Shown here piece by piece: positions 55,305 through 64,000 of a stretch of 64,000 bases of DNA (within the stretch, counting starts at the first letter, position 1; every line of letters begins with the position of its first letter). The notes beneath the pieces are model-generated. The model searched no databases, was not told the origin of the DNA, and saw only the letters and a program-made list of their open reading frames with translations. Origin of the DNA: Shewanella sp. UCD-KL21 (GTDB lineage: Bacteria; Pseudomonadota; Gammaproteobacteria; Enterobacterales; Shewanellaceae); assembly GCF_001957135.1 (NCBI RefSeq), contig NZ_MPHK01000007.1, forward strand, positions 124,001-188,000, read 5' to 3'. Both the position numbers and the translations under genes were made by a program.

Positions 55305-55943
55305 TTACTCACTTTGGGCCGCCGCTTTGGCCGCTGCTGACTTTTTAAGTGCTGCTGCTAAACTCGGGCTTTGTTGTAAACGATCACGATAAGCGGCGAG
55401 TTTAGGCGGAATGGTTTGCTCAAACATAGTGGCCCACAATAACGTTTGCGCCAATAAAATATCGGCAATGGTTAACTCGCTGCCACAAAGGTAGCCTGAT
55501 CCTGGTACCCATAATTCAGCAATAGCGGCAGCACGATTAAACTCAAACTTTGCCACTGGCAACATGGCACCTAAACGCTGATCTTCTGGTAAAGCAAAGC
55601 GGTGCTTACCCATACTCCATAAAGGCTGCTCTAATTCACATATGATAAAGCTAACCCATTGATGGTGTTTTGCTGACGCAGCGCTGCCAGGCACAGGTAA
55701 AAATCGGCCATTACCGTACTTTTCAGCCAAATATTGTAAAATAGCGGCTGACTCAGTTAATACCAACTCGCCATCGGTAATCACGGGCATTTTGCCACTG
55801 GGATTTAAGGCCAAATAGGCTTCAGCGCGGTTATCGCCTTTTGAAAAATCCACAAAGGAAAACTGCCACTCAATGGCTAATTCTTCCAATAGCCATGAAA
55901 CCCGCAGTGCCCTGCTTTGGGGCGTGCCATACAAAGTAATCAT
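55305..55943 (-). CDS. Glutathione S-transferase
   Basis: 212 residues. The N-terminal thioredoxin-like domain includes TPQSRALRVSWLLEELAIEW (7-26) and a GKMPVITDGELVLTESAAIL stretch (about 50-69) with the Pro and Glu-Ser that bind glutathione. The C-terminal helical domain follows, with YLCGSELTIADILLAQTLLW (about 151-170), the N-capping box. It is a cytoplasmic GST of unassigned class. Its 3' end abuts the 13-bp tandem repeat. Confidence 0.92.
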   Translation of the reverse strand: MITLYGTPQSRALRVSWLLEELAIEWQFSFVDFSKGDNRAEAYLALNPSGKMPVITDGELVLTESAAILQYLAEKYGNGRFLPVPGSAASAKHHQWVSFIICELEQPLWSMGKHRFALPEDQRLGAMLPVAKFEFNRAAAIAELWVPGSGYLCGSELTIADILLAQTLLWATMFEQTIPPKLAAYRDRLQQSPSLAAALKKSAAAKAAAQSE

Positions 55944-55983
55944 AATCTGTCCCTGCTTGATAAAGTAAGCTAATAACTGCCAT

Positions 55984-56007
55984 AAAAAAGCGGCTTGCGC
56001 CGCTTGC
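55984..56007 (-). terminator. Terminator of the 868-residue TonB receptor gene
   Basis: AAGCGGC-TTGC-GCCGCTT; on the minus strand it is followed by TTTTTT. Confidence 0.88.
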
Positions 56008-56038
56008 TATTTATGCTGTAAACATTAGCCTAGTTTTA

Positions 56039-58645
56039 TTAAAACTGGTAGCTAACTTTACCGTACCATAAGGCGCCAATGGCTGAATGAGTTGCTTGAT
56101 CGTAACCCATGAAATCAGCAGCACTAAATGGTGGCTCTTCATTAAACACGTTATTAGCACCCACAGTCAGTGACCAATGGTCAAAGCCAATATAAGTGAC
56201 ATTTAAATCCAAGGTAAGCATTGAATCAATTTGACCTGTGGCACCTGCATCAACATTATCAGTGTACTCACCAATGTAGTTTAAGCGCGCGCTGGTTTGC
56301 CAGTCGGTATAACCCCAATCCATACCACCAATCCAGCGATATTCAGGATGTTGATACTCGCCCGCTAACTCACGCGTTGAACCGTCTTCACGAACTTGAT
56401 CAAAGCTATTAACCCAAGTCAGGTTATAGCTAAAGCCAAACTCACCAGCAGAGTCGGTATTCAATACATATTTGACATCAAAATCGACACCGTCTGTAGA
56501 TTGACTACCTAAGTTGCCAAATTGGTCATAAATTTCAATGATGCGCCCAGGGACATTCGTCGATGAAGGTTCACGCTTAACCACACTGGCATTATCACCT
56601 TGGGTATCGACTAAGTATTGGGTATCAGAGGTGATCAAACCATCTTGATCGTAATTCCAGTAATCCACCCCGACACTTAAGCCATCAGTGATCTCCCAAA
56701 CACCGCCCACGTTATATGAAGTCGACTCTTCAGGTTGTAAATTAGGGTTACCAGAAAATATCACCGTACGCTCTTGGGCGGTACAATCTTCTTCTAAGCC
56801 TGTTAATGGACAACGTGTTGTATCCACTAAACCCGGTGACTCCTGAGAAGGACCCAAACCTAATTGCACCAATGATGGCGCTCTAAACGCTTCGCCCCAA
56901 CTGGCGCGTAGTGTGAGGTTATCTAACGGCGTATAACGCAGCGCTATTTTAGGGTTAGTGGTATCACCAAAGTCGCTGTAATCTTCATAACGCAGCGCTA
57001 ATTGCGCTTCTAAACGCTCAAAAATCGGTACGGCTAACTCAATGAACAATGAAGTTTGATCGCGCTCGCCTGCCGCTTCTGTGGCTTCAGTACCAAAAAT
57101 TTCACCACGCTTAAACAGCTCATCAGGGTTATCTGACAATGACTCTTCACGGTACTCAAAACCGACCGCCATGGCTAAACTGCCCGCAGGCATCTCCATT
57201 AAGTCGCCACTGATTTTACCGTCAAAAGCATTGGTGGTTGATTTACCACTACGAGTAGTATTAACACTGATATCATCAATCACAGTGCCTTGCTGAGTCG
57301 TCGCTAACGGGTTAAACGCGCCTGAGTTAATGGCCTCTTGTAAACGCGGCGTCCACACAAAACCTTGCTCACCAAACTCAAGGTTACGGTTATAAGAATA
57401 GGTATAAGCTAATTCCCATTCCCAGTCTGACAACATACCATTTAAGCCTAACACCACACGGGCGCTATCTGATTCTGATGATTTTTGTCGCGGCCCAGTT
57501 TCAGTTAAACGGCGGCGCATAGTTAAGTCTTCACCGGGGAATGGATTAATAGCAGCGCCACTGGTAAACAGTGGGTTATCGTTGAGCATGTAAAACTCAC
57601 CAAAAGATGGGCTAGCGGCGCCTTTAATCACACTTTCATTATGCTGATACATAAGCTCAGCAAATAGACTTAAATCATCATTAAATTCATAGTTTTGAAA
57701 TACTGATAAGCCCATGCGGCTCGACTCTGGCACTGAGGTCATTTCTGGCGCGTAATCATAGCGGCAGTAACTGCCTTTAACGCTATCAGCAGGACAATTT
57801 ACATCTGGGGTCCAGCCAAACAAGTCTGATTTAGGGGTGATTGAGCCGTCCATGCCTATGGTCGCAGGAATGTATGAACCTGGGTTACCCGCAGACGATC
57901 TAAAATCACTGCCGCCATTAGCGGTTTGATCTGCTGAACGTGAATAATCACGATCGGCAAATAAGGTTTCACGCTCTTTAAAATAATCAAAAATTACTGT
58001 GGTATGAGACTTACCATTAGCCGCTTCTGTGCCCCACAAAATGGAGCCTGCTTGCTGACCGCCGCCATCTTCAACGGTTTCAGCAATCTTGCCGTTAACC
58101 TCAAAGCCTTCGAAGTCTTTTTTCATGATGATGTTAATCACACCAGCAATCGCGTCAGAGCCATAGGTTGCAGAAGCGCCATCTTTAACAATATCAATTC
58201 GCTTAACTGCTGAAATCGGGATTGAGTTAATATCAACAAAGGCAGTATCAATGGATTTTGCAAATGACGATACCGCAATACGGCGGCCATTTAACAATAC
58301 CAAGGTGGCATCAGCGCCTAAACCGCGCAGTGATACTGCAGCGCCACCATTGGCAGTATCATCTGAGTTATTACCTTGGGTTGAGAAAGTACCACTACCG
58401 GATACCGGTAATTTACTCAGTAGCTGAGAAATATCTTGCGCCCCAGAACGGGCAATATCTTCAGCACTTAACACCGTCATCGGTGAGGCGCCTTCAAGAT
58501 CGGTGCGTTTAATATGGGTACCAGTGACTTCAATGCGTTCGACTTCGGGTTCGGCTGCAAAAGCGGTCTGGGTTAAAAGCGTTGGGGTGAGCATAAGTGA
58601 TACAGCAGTAGCGCAAGCGCTCCGCCAGAATTGAGGTCGTGACAT
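56039..58645 (-). CDS. TonB-dependent outer-membrane receptor
   Basis: 868 residues with a signal peptide (about 1-30). A short TonB-box-like VERIEVTGTHI lies near 35-45. The plug follows with SGAQDISQLLSKLPVSGSGT, LNGRRIAVSSFAKSIDTAFV and ERIDIVKDGASATYGSDAIAG-type motif (KRIDIVKDGASATYGSDAIA). The barrel ends in Phe. The long extracellular loops and this plug type are common in receptors for carbohydrates or peptides in marine gammaproteobacteria, so the substrate need not be iron. It is divergent from an NRAMP-like gene. Confidence 0.9.
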   Translation of the reverse strand: MSRPQFWRSACATAVSLMLTPTLLTQTAFAAEPEVERIEVTGTHIKRTDLEGASPMTVLSAEDIARSGAQDISQLLSKLPVSGSGTFSTQGNNSDDTANGGAAVSLRGLGADATLVLLNGRRIAVSSFAKSIDTAFVDINSIPISAVKRIDIVKDGASATYGSDAIAGVINIIMKKDFEGFEVNGKIAETVEDGGGQQAGSILWGTEAANGKSHTTVIFDYFKERETLFADRDYSRSADQTANGGSDFRSSAGNPGSYIPATIGMDGSITPKSDLFGWTPDVNCPADSVKGSYCRYDYAPEMTSVPESSRMGLSVFQNYEFNDDLSLFAELMYQHNESVIKGAASPSFGEFYMLNDNPLFTSGAAINPFPGEDLTMRRRLTETGPRQKSSESDSARVVLGLNGMLSDWEWELAYTYSYNRNLEFGEQGFVWTPRLQEAINSGAFNPLATTQQGTVIDDISVNTTRSGKSTTNAFDGKISGDLMEMPAGSLAMAVGFEYREESLSDNPDELFKRGEIFGTEATEAAGERDQTSLFIELAVPIFERLEAQLALRYEDYSDFGDTTNPKIALRYTPLDNLTLRASWGEAFRAPSLVQLGLGPSQESPGLVDTTRCPLTGLEEDCTAQERTVIFSGNPNLQPEESTSYNVGGVWEITDGLSVGVDYWNYDQDGLITSDTQYLVDTQGDNASVVKREPSSTNVPGRIIEIYDQFGNLGSQSTDGVDFDVKYVLNTDSAGEFGFSYNLTWVNSFDQVREDGSTRELAGEYQHPEYRWIGGMDWGYTDWQTSARLNYIGEYTDNVDAGATGQIDSMLTLDLNVTYIGFDHWSLTVGANNVFNEEPPFSAADFMGYDQATHSAIGALWYGKVSYQF

Positions 58646-58961
58646 AATTATCCCTAATTTAAAATATTTAATTGGTTAGACTCAACATCATTTTTAAGTC
58701 TGGTTTAGCTGAACTCTTTCGATTGAGTTTCTAATAACGCGCCGTACATTAGTACTTCGCAATACACTAACCTATGTAATTCCCACAGGATGTCAACGAT
58801 TGTTTTTTGGACAAATGTAACAAATCGTACCAGCAAGCCATTAATTTGCTATATTCAAATATTGATAAAATGTGCCATAGTCATTATCAATTTAAACAAT
58901 GAGATAGTGTGCTAAGCAGCTATTTCATGTCAGTGCTACTGCACAAAAAATAACGAGATAA
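58646..58961. promoter_or_regulatory. Divergent promoter region with inverted repeat
   Basis: 316 bp between the TonB receptor gene and the NRAMP-like gene. ATTGATAA (58861-58868) and TTATCAAT (58884-58891) form a perfect 8-bp inverted repeat around a 15-base spacer, about 70 bp ahead of the NRAMP-like start. It includes a Fur-like half, TCATTATCA, but no full Fur box. Confidence 0.45.
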
Positions 58962-60227
58962 ATGATGACAACAGCCCCTCCTGCAGCAAGCAGCACTAGT
59001 CGATTTACTACCCTCTTTGCGAGCCTAGGGCCGGGGATTTTAATGGCTGCGGCGGCCATCGGCGCATCTCACTTAGTGGCGTCAACTCGTGCGGGCGCCG
59101 AGTTTGGTTGGCAATTAGCTTGGGTTGTGTTGGCAGTTAACTTGCTCAAATATCCTTTTTTTGCCGCAGGCGCTCGTTATACCGCCGCCACCAACGAAAG
59201 TTTACTTCATGGCTATTTAAAACAAGGCCGTGGCTACCTGCTGATGTTTACCAGTTTAAATACCATTGCCGCTATCGCCAGTACTGCCGGTGTGTGCATG
59301 TTAACCGCAGCAATGCTAACCCAGTTTGTGCCACTGCCCATTGATGTACTGGCTTTTTTGGTATTAGTCAGCTCGCTGGCATTATTGACCCTCGGTCATT
59401 ATCAGTTACTCGATAAGTTCACTAAAGTCATCATGCTAGCCCTGACCTTAACCACGCTAATTGCTGTGACATTAGCTTTTAAACACTCTGCGGCAACAGT
59501 TGCAACTGTGACCAGTGAATCACCTTGGCAATGGGCTTATGTGGGTTTTTTAGTGGCAATGATGGGCTGGATGCCTGCGCCAATTGAAGTCAGTGCGTGG
59601 AATTCATTATGGTTAATCGAGAAGAAAAAAACACAAACCGTTACCAGTAAACAAGCCATTTTTGACTTTAACTTAGGCTTTATTGTCACCGCTATTTTAG
59701 CGATTGTGTTTCTTGCGCTAGGGGCGCTGGTCATGCATGGCAGTGGTGAGCAGTTTGCCAGCTCTGGGGCTAAATTTGCCAGCCAGCTAATCGATTTATA
59801 CAGCGATGTTATGGGCCAAGAAAGTCGTTATCTGATTGCCCTTGTCGCTTTTTTATGTATTTTCAGTACCACAGTAACCGTGATTGATGGTTACAGTAGA
59901 ACCTTAGATATTGGCTGGCAGCTTTTAACCCATAAACAAGACTGCTCGGCACGATTAACCCGAGTGATGTTGCTGGTTTCCGGCTTCGCAATGGCATTAA
60001 TTTGGTTCTTTAAAGGCGCCCTATTACCACTGCTTGAGTTTGTTATGACCCTAGCGTTTATGACTACGGTTATTTTTGCTTGGCTTAATTATCGCTTGAT
60101 GACCAGTGACTCCTTAGCCCCAAAGCACCGCTATGGAATAAAAATGAAGATTTTATCTTGGTTTGGCCTAGCCTATTTGCTTAGCTTTGCCGCAGTATTT
60201 ATCTACTGGAAGTTATTCATGTCGTGA
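58962..60227 (+). CDS. NRAMP-family transporter lacking the DPGN motif
   Basis: 421 residues with about eleven membrane helices. TM1 reads SLGPGILMAAAAIGASHLVA (21-40); the canonical metal-binding DPGN of MntH is absent, with Gly-Pro-Gly followed by Ile. TM6 has MMGWMPAPIEVSAW (about 200-213) in place of the usual MPH-type metal site. The rest follows NRAMP topology. It may carry another ion, as do NRAMP-related magnesium transporters, or a different solute. Single gene, divergent from a TonB receptor. Confidence 0.8.
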   Translation: MMTTAPPAASSTSRFTTLFASLGPGILMAAAAIGASHLVASTRAGAEFGWQLAWVVLAVNLLKYPFFAAGARYTAATNESLLHGYLKQGRGYLLMFTSLNTIAAIASTAGVCMLTAAMLTQFVPLPIDVLAFLVLVSSLALLTLGHYQLLDKFTKVIMLALTLTTLIAVTLAFKHSAATVATVTSESPWQWAYVGFLVAMMGWMPAPIEVSAWNSLWLIEKKKTQTVTSKQAIFDFNLGFIVTAILAIVFLALGALVMHGSGEQFASSGAKFASQLIDLYSDVMGQESRYLIALVAFLCIFSTTVTVIDGYSRTLDIGWQLLTHKQDCSARLTRVMLLVSGFAMALIWFFKGALLPLLEFVMTLAFMTTVIFAWLNYRLMTSDSLAPKHRYGIKMKILSWFGLAYLLSFAAVFIYWKLFMS

Positions 60228-60467
60228 TTTTTAACAGCTAATATAATCACTTAGAATAATAAGCTTTTAGGTTATTAGCCGATAGCTGACAATAGCCACT
60301 CGGGCAGAATATATTTATCAGTAGATAAACTGACCTAATCGCCCTCAGTCAGGTATAATCACGGTTCAAATTTGTTTTAGTTGTTGCTGTAAGCTGTTTT
60401 CTAATAGCCTAAGCGACCCTCTTACATAAGCATTTACTATACAGCGCAGCCGCGCCCAGAGACCTTT

Positions 60468-60932
60468 ATGATTAACAATGACATCCTTCGCCGCCTTCGT
60501 TTTGTGTTTGATTACTCAAATGCCAAAATGACTAAAATCTTCGCTCAAGCAAATGTTGAAGTCAGCAATGACGAAATCATTAGCTTATTAAAGAAAGAAG
60601 AGGAAGAAGGTTATAAAGCTTGTAATGACAAATTAATGTGTCAGTTTTTAGATGGCTTTATCATCGAAAAACGTGGTTTACGTGAAGGTAGTGAAGTGCC
60701 TGCACCGCTTAAAGATCTAACCAACAACTTAATTTTCAAAAAATTACGTATCGCATTAGAACTTCGTGAAGATGACATTATTGAGCTGATTGGTTCTGCT
60801 GACTTGGCCATTGGTAAGTCTGAATTAGGCGCGTTATTCCGTAATCCTAGCCATAAAAACTACAAAACCTGTGGCGATCAGATTTTACGTAACTTCCTTA
60901 AAGGTTTATCACTTAAACATCGCGGAATGTAA
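60468..60932 (+). CDS. DUF1456 protein (YehS-like)
   Basis: 154 residues made of two similar helical halves. Each begins with an LR-x-x-(F/L)-like helix: DILRRLRFVFDYSNAKMTKI (5-24) and FKKLRIALELREDDIIELIG (about 90-109), followed by KxCxD-x-x-(L/I)-type turns (KACNDKLMCQFLDGF, KTCGDQILRNFLKG). This is the DUF1456 repeat found in YehS; function unknown. Standalone gene with a GACC-rich leader and a terminator after it. Confidence 0.9.
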   Translation: MINNDILRRLRFVFDYSNAKMTKIFAQANVEVSNDEIISLLKKEEEEGYKACNDKLMCQFLDGFIIEKRGLREGSEVPAPLKDLTNNLIFKKLRIALELREDDIIELIGSADLAIGKSELGALFRNPSHKNYKTCGDQILRNFLKGLSLKHRGM

Positions 60933-60963
60933 TATTTCCCTGAGCGTTTAAGCTTCCTTATTA

Positions 60964-60990
60964 ATGCACAGCTCAGGCTGTGCATTTTTA
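60964..60990. terminator. Terminator between the DUF1456 and LRAT-like genes
   Basis: ATGCACAGC-TCAG-GCTGTGCAT followed by TTTTTA; the genes converge here. Confidence 0.9.
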
Positions 60991-60996
60991 TGCCTG

Positions 60997-61590
60997 CTAG
61001 TAAGGTTTATCTGGCAACGCCAGCTCATCCCAATAAATAGCTTGCTTAAAATGCTCAGCTAAACGCTGATTAAGCTTATCAAAGTTTGAAATCGGCAATT
61101 CTTGACCGCTAATACAAGACCATACAAACCGATGACAGTTATTATTAAATAGCTCATAGTTTCGGTATTGAAATAAAGATTGCTGCGCCCTTGCTAGCGC
61201 CTCAGGAGCAACAAGGGGTTGATGAAGATGATTACAGGCTTGAAAAATCCGGCTGCCGCTGCGGCTTTTTAAAAAGCGCGCCGACGAAATAGGTCTCACG
61301 AGGCCGCTGCCATGTAACTCCACCAAACTATTATCCCCAAGCCACACACCTGTATGTTCGATAACCCCAAATACAAAGCAGCACACAATGGCACCAGGAG
61401 CGGGGCTGACCTTGACCTTATTATGATGCAATATACTAGGCTGTAATGGGCTGATATTGTTGTCATCAGGCACAGCTGGCGCACGGCCTAAATAGCGTTG
61501 TCTATGGAGCGATTGTCGCTTTTTATGCTCGTCAGCCACCAGCATTGCAGTGATTGCTGCGCTGCCTATCAAGATAAAAGGAACTGCCAT
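60997..61590 (-). CDS. LRAT/NC-domain protein
   Basis: 197 residues. An N-terminal membrane helix (about 3-20) is followed by an LRAT-like papain-fold domain. GAIVCCFVFGVIEHTGVWLG (66-85) carries the presumed catalytic His79, ELHGSG the second His (93), and NNNCHRFVWSCI (149-160) the catalytic Cys152 in the NC motif. The family includes acyltransferases and deamidase/peptidase-like enzymes, so the reaction is unclear. It is likely anchored by the N-terminal helix, facing either side of the inner membrane. Standalone, minus strand. Confidence 0.8.
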   Translation of the reverse strand: MAVPFILIGSAAITAMLVADEHKKRQSLHRQRYLGRAPAVPDDNNISPLQPSILHHNKVKVSPAPGAIVCCFVFGVIEHTGVWLGDNSLVELHGSGLVRPISSARFLKSRSGSRIFQACNHLHQPLVAPEALARAQQSLFQYRNYELFNNNCHRFVWSCISGQELPISNFDKLNQRLAEHFKQAIYWDELALPDKPY

Positions 61591-61954
61591 AACACCTCAG
61601 TATGTAAAACACCCTAAAATCATCATGGCAGAACCGCGCTAAATTACGCCGCTAAAAATGTAACCAACTTTATCAAAATCACAGCTGATAGTGTGGATTA
61701 TCTAAAACCTCGTAAACCCACCCACATGACTTTTAAGCCTTTACCATAAAGGCCAATAGCCAATGGCTAAAAAAACATCAACAAAAATCTGTGATTAGCC
61801 TCACTTAACAGACCACAAAAAAATCAAGATGTGATAACCTGCACCGATAACAAGATACGTCTACGATTAACAATAAAATTCTATTTATTAGATATAAATT
61901 AACTAACTGTAGATAAAAAATAACTGCATTACGTCACTGACAATAAGGTTTCCA
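61591..61954. other. Upstream region of malic enzyme
   Basis: 364 bp without a gene between the divergent LRAT-like and malic enzyme genes. It becomes AT-rich toward 61900, consistent with the malic enzyme promoter. No named regulatory site is recognised. Confidence 0.4.
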
Positions 61955-63643
61955 ATGGACGAGAATAAACGCCCTCTCTATCTTCCTTTCGCAGGTCCAG
62001 CGATTCTTGAATCTCCTATGCTCAATAAAGGCACTGCTTTTAGCGAAGAAGAACGCATTTACTTTAACCTTGAAGGGCTTATCCCTTGGGTGGTTGAAAC
62101 TATCGATGAGCAAGCATCGCGCGCTTATGATCAATATAAAAACTTTACTAACGATCTCGATAAGCATATTTACCTGCGTAATATTCAAGATACCAACGAA
62201 ACCCTTTTTTATCGTTTAGTACGTAATCACATCAGCGAAATGATGCCGATCATCTACACCCCAACGGTAGGCTTAGCTTGTGAGCGTTTTTCTAAAAACT
62301 ATCGCCGTAATCGTGGTCTGTTTATCTCGTATTCCAATAAAGACCGTATTGATGACATCCTCAATAACTCGACCCGTCATAAAGTAAAAGTCATTGTGGT
62401 AACCGATGGCGAGCGCATTTTAGGCTTAGGCGATCAAGGTATTGGTGGCATGGGGATCCCCATTGGTAAATTATCTTTATATACCAGTTGTGGCGGGATC
62501 AGTCCGGCGTACTGCTTGGCGATCACCTTAGATGTTGGTACCGACAACCCTCATTTACTAGAAGACCCTATGTATATGGGCTGGCGTCACCAGCGTATTG
62601 GGGGTGAAGAATACGCTGAATTTGTCGAAGAATTTATGCAAGCGGTTAATCGCCGCTGGCCTGAAGCATTAATCCAGTTTGAAGATTTTGCGCAAAAAAA
62701 TGCCATGCCATTACTTGAGCGCTATAAAGATAGATTCTGTACCTTTAATGATGATATTCAAGGTACTGCTGCAGTGACTGTGGGTTCATTACTGGCCGCT
62801 TCTAAAGCCGCCAATACGCAATTAAGTCAGCAACGAGTGGCCTTTTTAGGCGCTGGTAGTGCCGGCTGTGGTATTGCTGAAGCGATTGTGGCGCAAATGG
62901 TTGCTGAAGGTATTAGTGATGAGCAAGCCCGCTCACAAGTGTTTATGGTCGACCGCTGGGGACTGTTACTTGATAACATGCCAACCCTGTTAGGCTTCCA
63001 GCAAAAGCTGGCACAAAAAACCGCTAACATCGAAAGCTGGGACGGATTTAGCGATCACATTTCATTATTGAATGTGGTTAATAATGCCAAGCCAACTGTG
63101 CTTATTGGTGTATCTGGTGCGCCGGGCTTATTTACCGAAGAAATTATCAAAGCCATGCACAGCCATTGCAAGCGCCCGATTGTATTCCCGCTATCGAATC
63201 CAACTAGCCGCGTTGAAGTAACGCCTAAAGACGTGCTGCATTGGACTAATGGTCAAGCACTTGTGGCCACCGGCAGTCCATTCGAACCGGTAGTGATTGA
63301 CGAGCAAACCTTTGAAATTGCTCAATGTAATAATAGCTTTATCTTCCCCGGGATTGGTTTAGGGGTCTTAGCCTGTGGCGCCACCCGCGTATCTGATGAA
63401 ATGCTGATGGCATCAAGTCGTGCGCTGGCAGAGTGCTCGCCCCTTGGGCAAAATGGCACCGGCTCATTACTGCCTAGACTGGAAGACATTCAGCAAGTGA
63501 GCAAATATATTGCTTTTGCAGTGGCTAAAAAAGCAATCGAGCAAGAATTAGCCCTACCTTGCCCAGATGAATTACTGCAACAGCAAATTGAAAGTAATTT
63601 CTGGGAGCCTGAGTATCGCCGTTACAAACGCACCGCGTTCTAA
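61955..63643 (+). CDS. maeA: NAD-dependent malic enzyme
   Basis: 562 residues, oxidative decarboxylation of malate to pyruvate and CO2. The N-terminal signature is [20 protein letters not shown] (about 90-109). The catalytic and metal site is [20 protein letters not shown] (about 266-285) and the dinucleotide fold has [15 protein letters not shown] (about 297-311). The 560-residue length is that of the E. coli SfcA/MaeA type. With aceA, glcB and mdh in the same window it supports growth on C2/C4 compounds. A strong terminator follows. Confidence 0.95.
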   Translation: MDENKRPLYLPFAGPAILESPMLNKGTAFSEEERIYFNLEGLIPWVVETIDEQASRAYDQYKNFTNDLDKHIYLRNIQDTNETLFYRLVRNHISEMMPIIYTPTVGLACERFSKNYRRNRGLFISYSNKDRIDDILNNSTRHKVKVIVVTDGERILGLGDQGIGGMGIPIGKLSLYTSCGGISPAYCLAITLDVGTDNPHLLEDPMYMGWRHQRIGGEEYAEFVEEFMQAVNRRWPEALIQFEDFAQKNAMPLLERYKDRFCTFNDDIQGTAAVTVGSLLAASKAANTQLSQQRVAFLGAGSAGCGIAEAIVAQMVAEGISDEQARSQVFMVDRWGLLLDNMPTLLGFQQKLAQKTANIESWDGFSDHISLLNVVNNAKPTVLIGVSGAPGLFTEEIIKAMHSHCKRPIVFPLSNPTSRVEVTPKDVLHWTNGQALVATGSPFEPVVIDEQTFEIAQCNNSFIFPGIGLGVLACGATRVSDEMLMASSRALAECSPLGQNGTGSLLPRLEDIQQVSKYIAFAVAKKAIEQELALPCPDELLQQQIESNFWEPEYRRYKRTAF

Positions 63644-63652
63644 GCGCAGCTG

Positions 63653-63687
63653 AAAAAAAAAGCAATGCCATGGCATTGCTTTTTTTA
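63653..63687 (+). terminator. Bidirectional terminator after maeA
   Basis: AAAAAGCAATGCCATGGCATTGC with A and T runs; the palindrome GCAATGCCATGGCATTGC is perfect. Confidence 0.93.
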
Positions 63688-63733
63688 TTAGTCATTAACC
63701 TGCTGCTACAGCGGGTTAATTTGCTATTAGCCT

Positions 63734-64000
63734 TTAATCATTAGCAAACTTGGCTAAAAAATCTAACGAAGGCGCAAAGAATGACGAGCCGGTTAATGCT
63801 TTGGTAAATTGCATCAAATGATCATGATTACCATGGCCGTCACCATGCACCATACTGCGAAGCATTTCTTCAAAGTTGGTCGGCGTGCGACAGGTTGAAA
63901 TAAACATTAACCCCTGCTCTTTAAGCGACCCAAATGGCATGCTCTGACGCAATATCTCCATTGAGTTACCTTGGGCATCTTTTAAATTAACTCGCTTAAT
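63734..64000 (-). CDS. DyP-type peroxidase, C-terminal part
   Basis: About 88 C-terminal residues; the rest lies beyond the right edge. ILRQSMPFGSLKEQGLMFIS followed by CRTPTNFEEMLRSMVHGDG is the C-terminal signature of dye-decolourising peroxidases (YfeX/TyrA-like), including the Arg of the heme pocket region. These heme enzymes use hydrogen peroxide; YfeX-type members are cytoplasmic. The reading frame is open to the window end. It converges with maeA. Confidence 0.88.
   Translation of the reverse strand: MKRVNLKDAQGNSMEILRQSMPFGSLKEQGLMFISTCRTPTNFEEMLRSMVHGDGHGNHDHLMQFTKALTGSSFFAPSLDFLAKFAND

Overview
This window reads as chromosomal DNA of a marine gammaproteobacterium, most likely Shewanella or a close relative. 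That is an inference from family resemblance and gene order: ygfB-ubiH-ubiI-gcvTHP, zapA-ssrS-fau, mdh divergent from argR, an AceA-type isocitrate lyase of about 530 residues, and a folX-folE-folM cluster. No tRNA, rRNA, insertion sequence, prophage or CRISPR array was seen. Most of the window is core metabolism and transport, with accessory islands between.

Layout. 1-3001: truncated efflux outer-membrane lipoprotein gene and a copper-type TonB receptor. 3240-3420: frameshifted prepilin remnant with an 8-bp repeat. 3649-5743: MTHFR-like protein and a secreted Cys protein. 5835-13347: nine-gene Mrp-type cation/proton antiporter operon. 13489-18539: glyoxylate shunt (malate synthase G, LysR regulator, isocitrate lyase). 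19077-21106: B12-binding sensor plus diguanylate cyclase, bracketed by a diverged repeat. 21498-25047: two orphan genes and a CsgG/lipoprotein operon. 25342-33592: gcvP, gcvH, gcvT, ubiI, ubiH and ygfB, with pepP missing. 34174-37105: zapA, 6S RNA, a tandemly duplicated 6S tail, an orphan membrane protein and fau. 37213-40734: metY with a MetJ-like operator, then folM, folE and folX. 41075-46401: two-adaptor RND pump with a remnant of a second 3' end. 46572-49726: DUF393 protein, SDR, mdh and argR. 49800-55943: rsuA, M13 peptidase, a secreted RelA/SpoT-like protein, a SUKH-like protein, an HTH protein and a GST. 56039-64000: large TonB receptor, divergent NRAMP-like transporter, DUF1456 protein, LRAT-like protein, malic enzyme and a truncated DyP peroxidase.

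How it fits together. Isocitrate lyase, malate synthase, malate dehydrogenase and malic enzyme make a C2/C4 carbon set. The glycine cleavage system, the MTHFR-like protein, 5-formyl-THF cyclo-ligase and MetY touch one-carbon and methionine metabolism. FolE, FolX and FolM together would make tetrahydromonapterin.

The least explained items are the exported RelA/SpoT-fold protein, the CsgG plus three-lipoprotein operon, the B12/c-di-GMP pair with its flanking repeats, the 6S RNA tail duplication beside an orphan membrane gene, and many short tandem repeats between genes. All family assignments come from reading the sequence; no database search was run.
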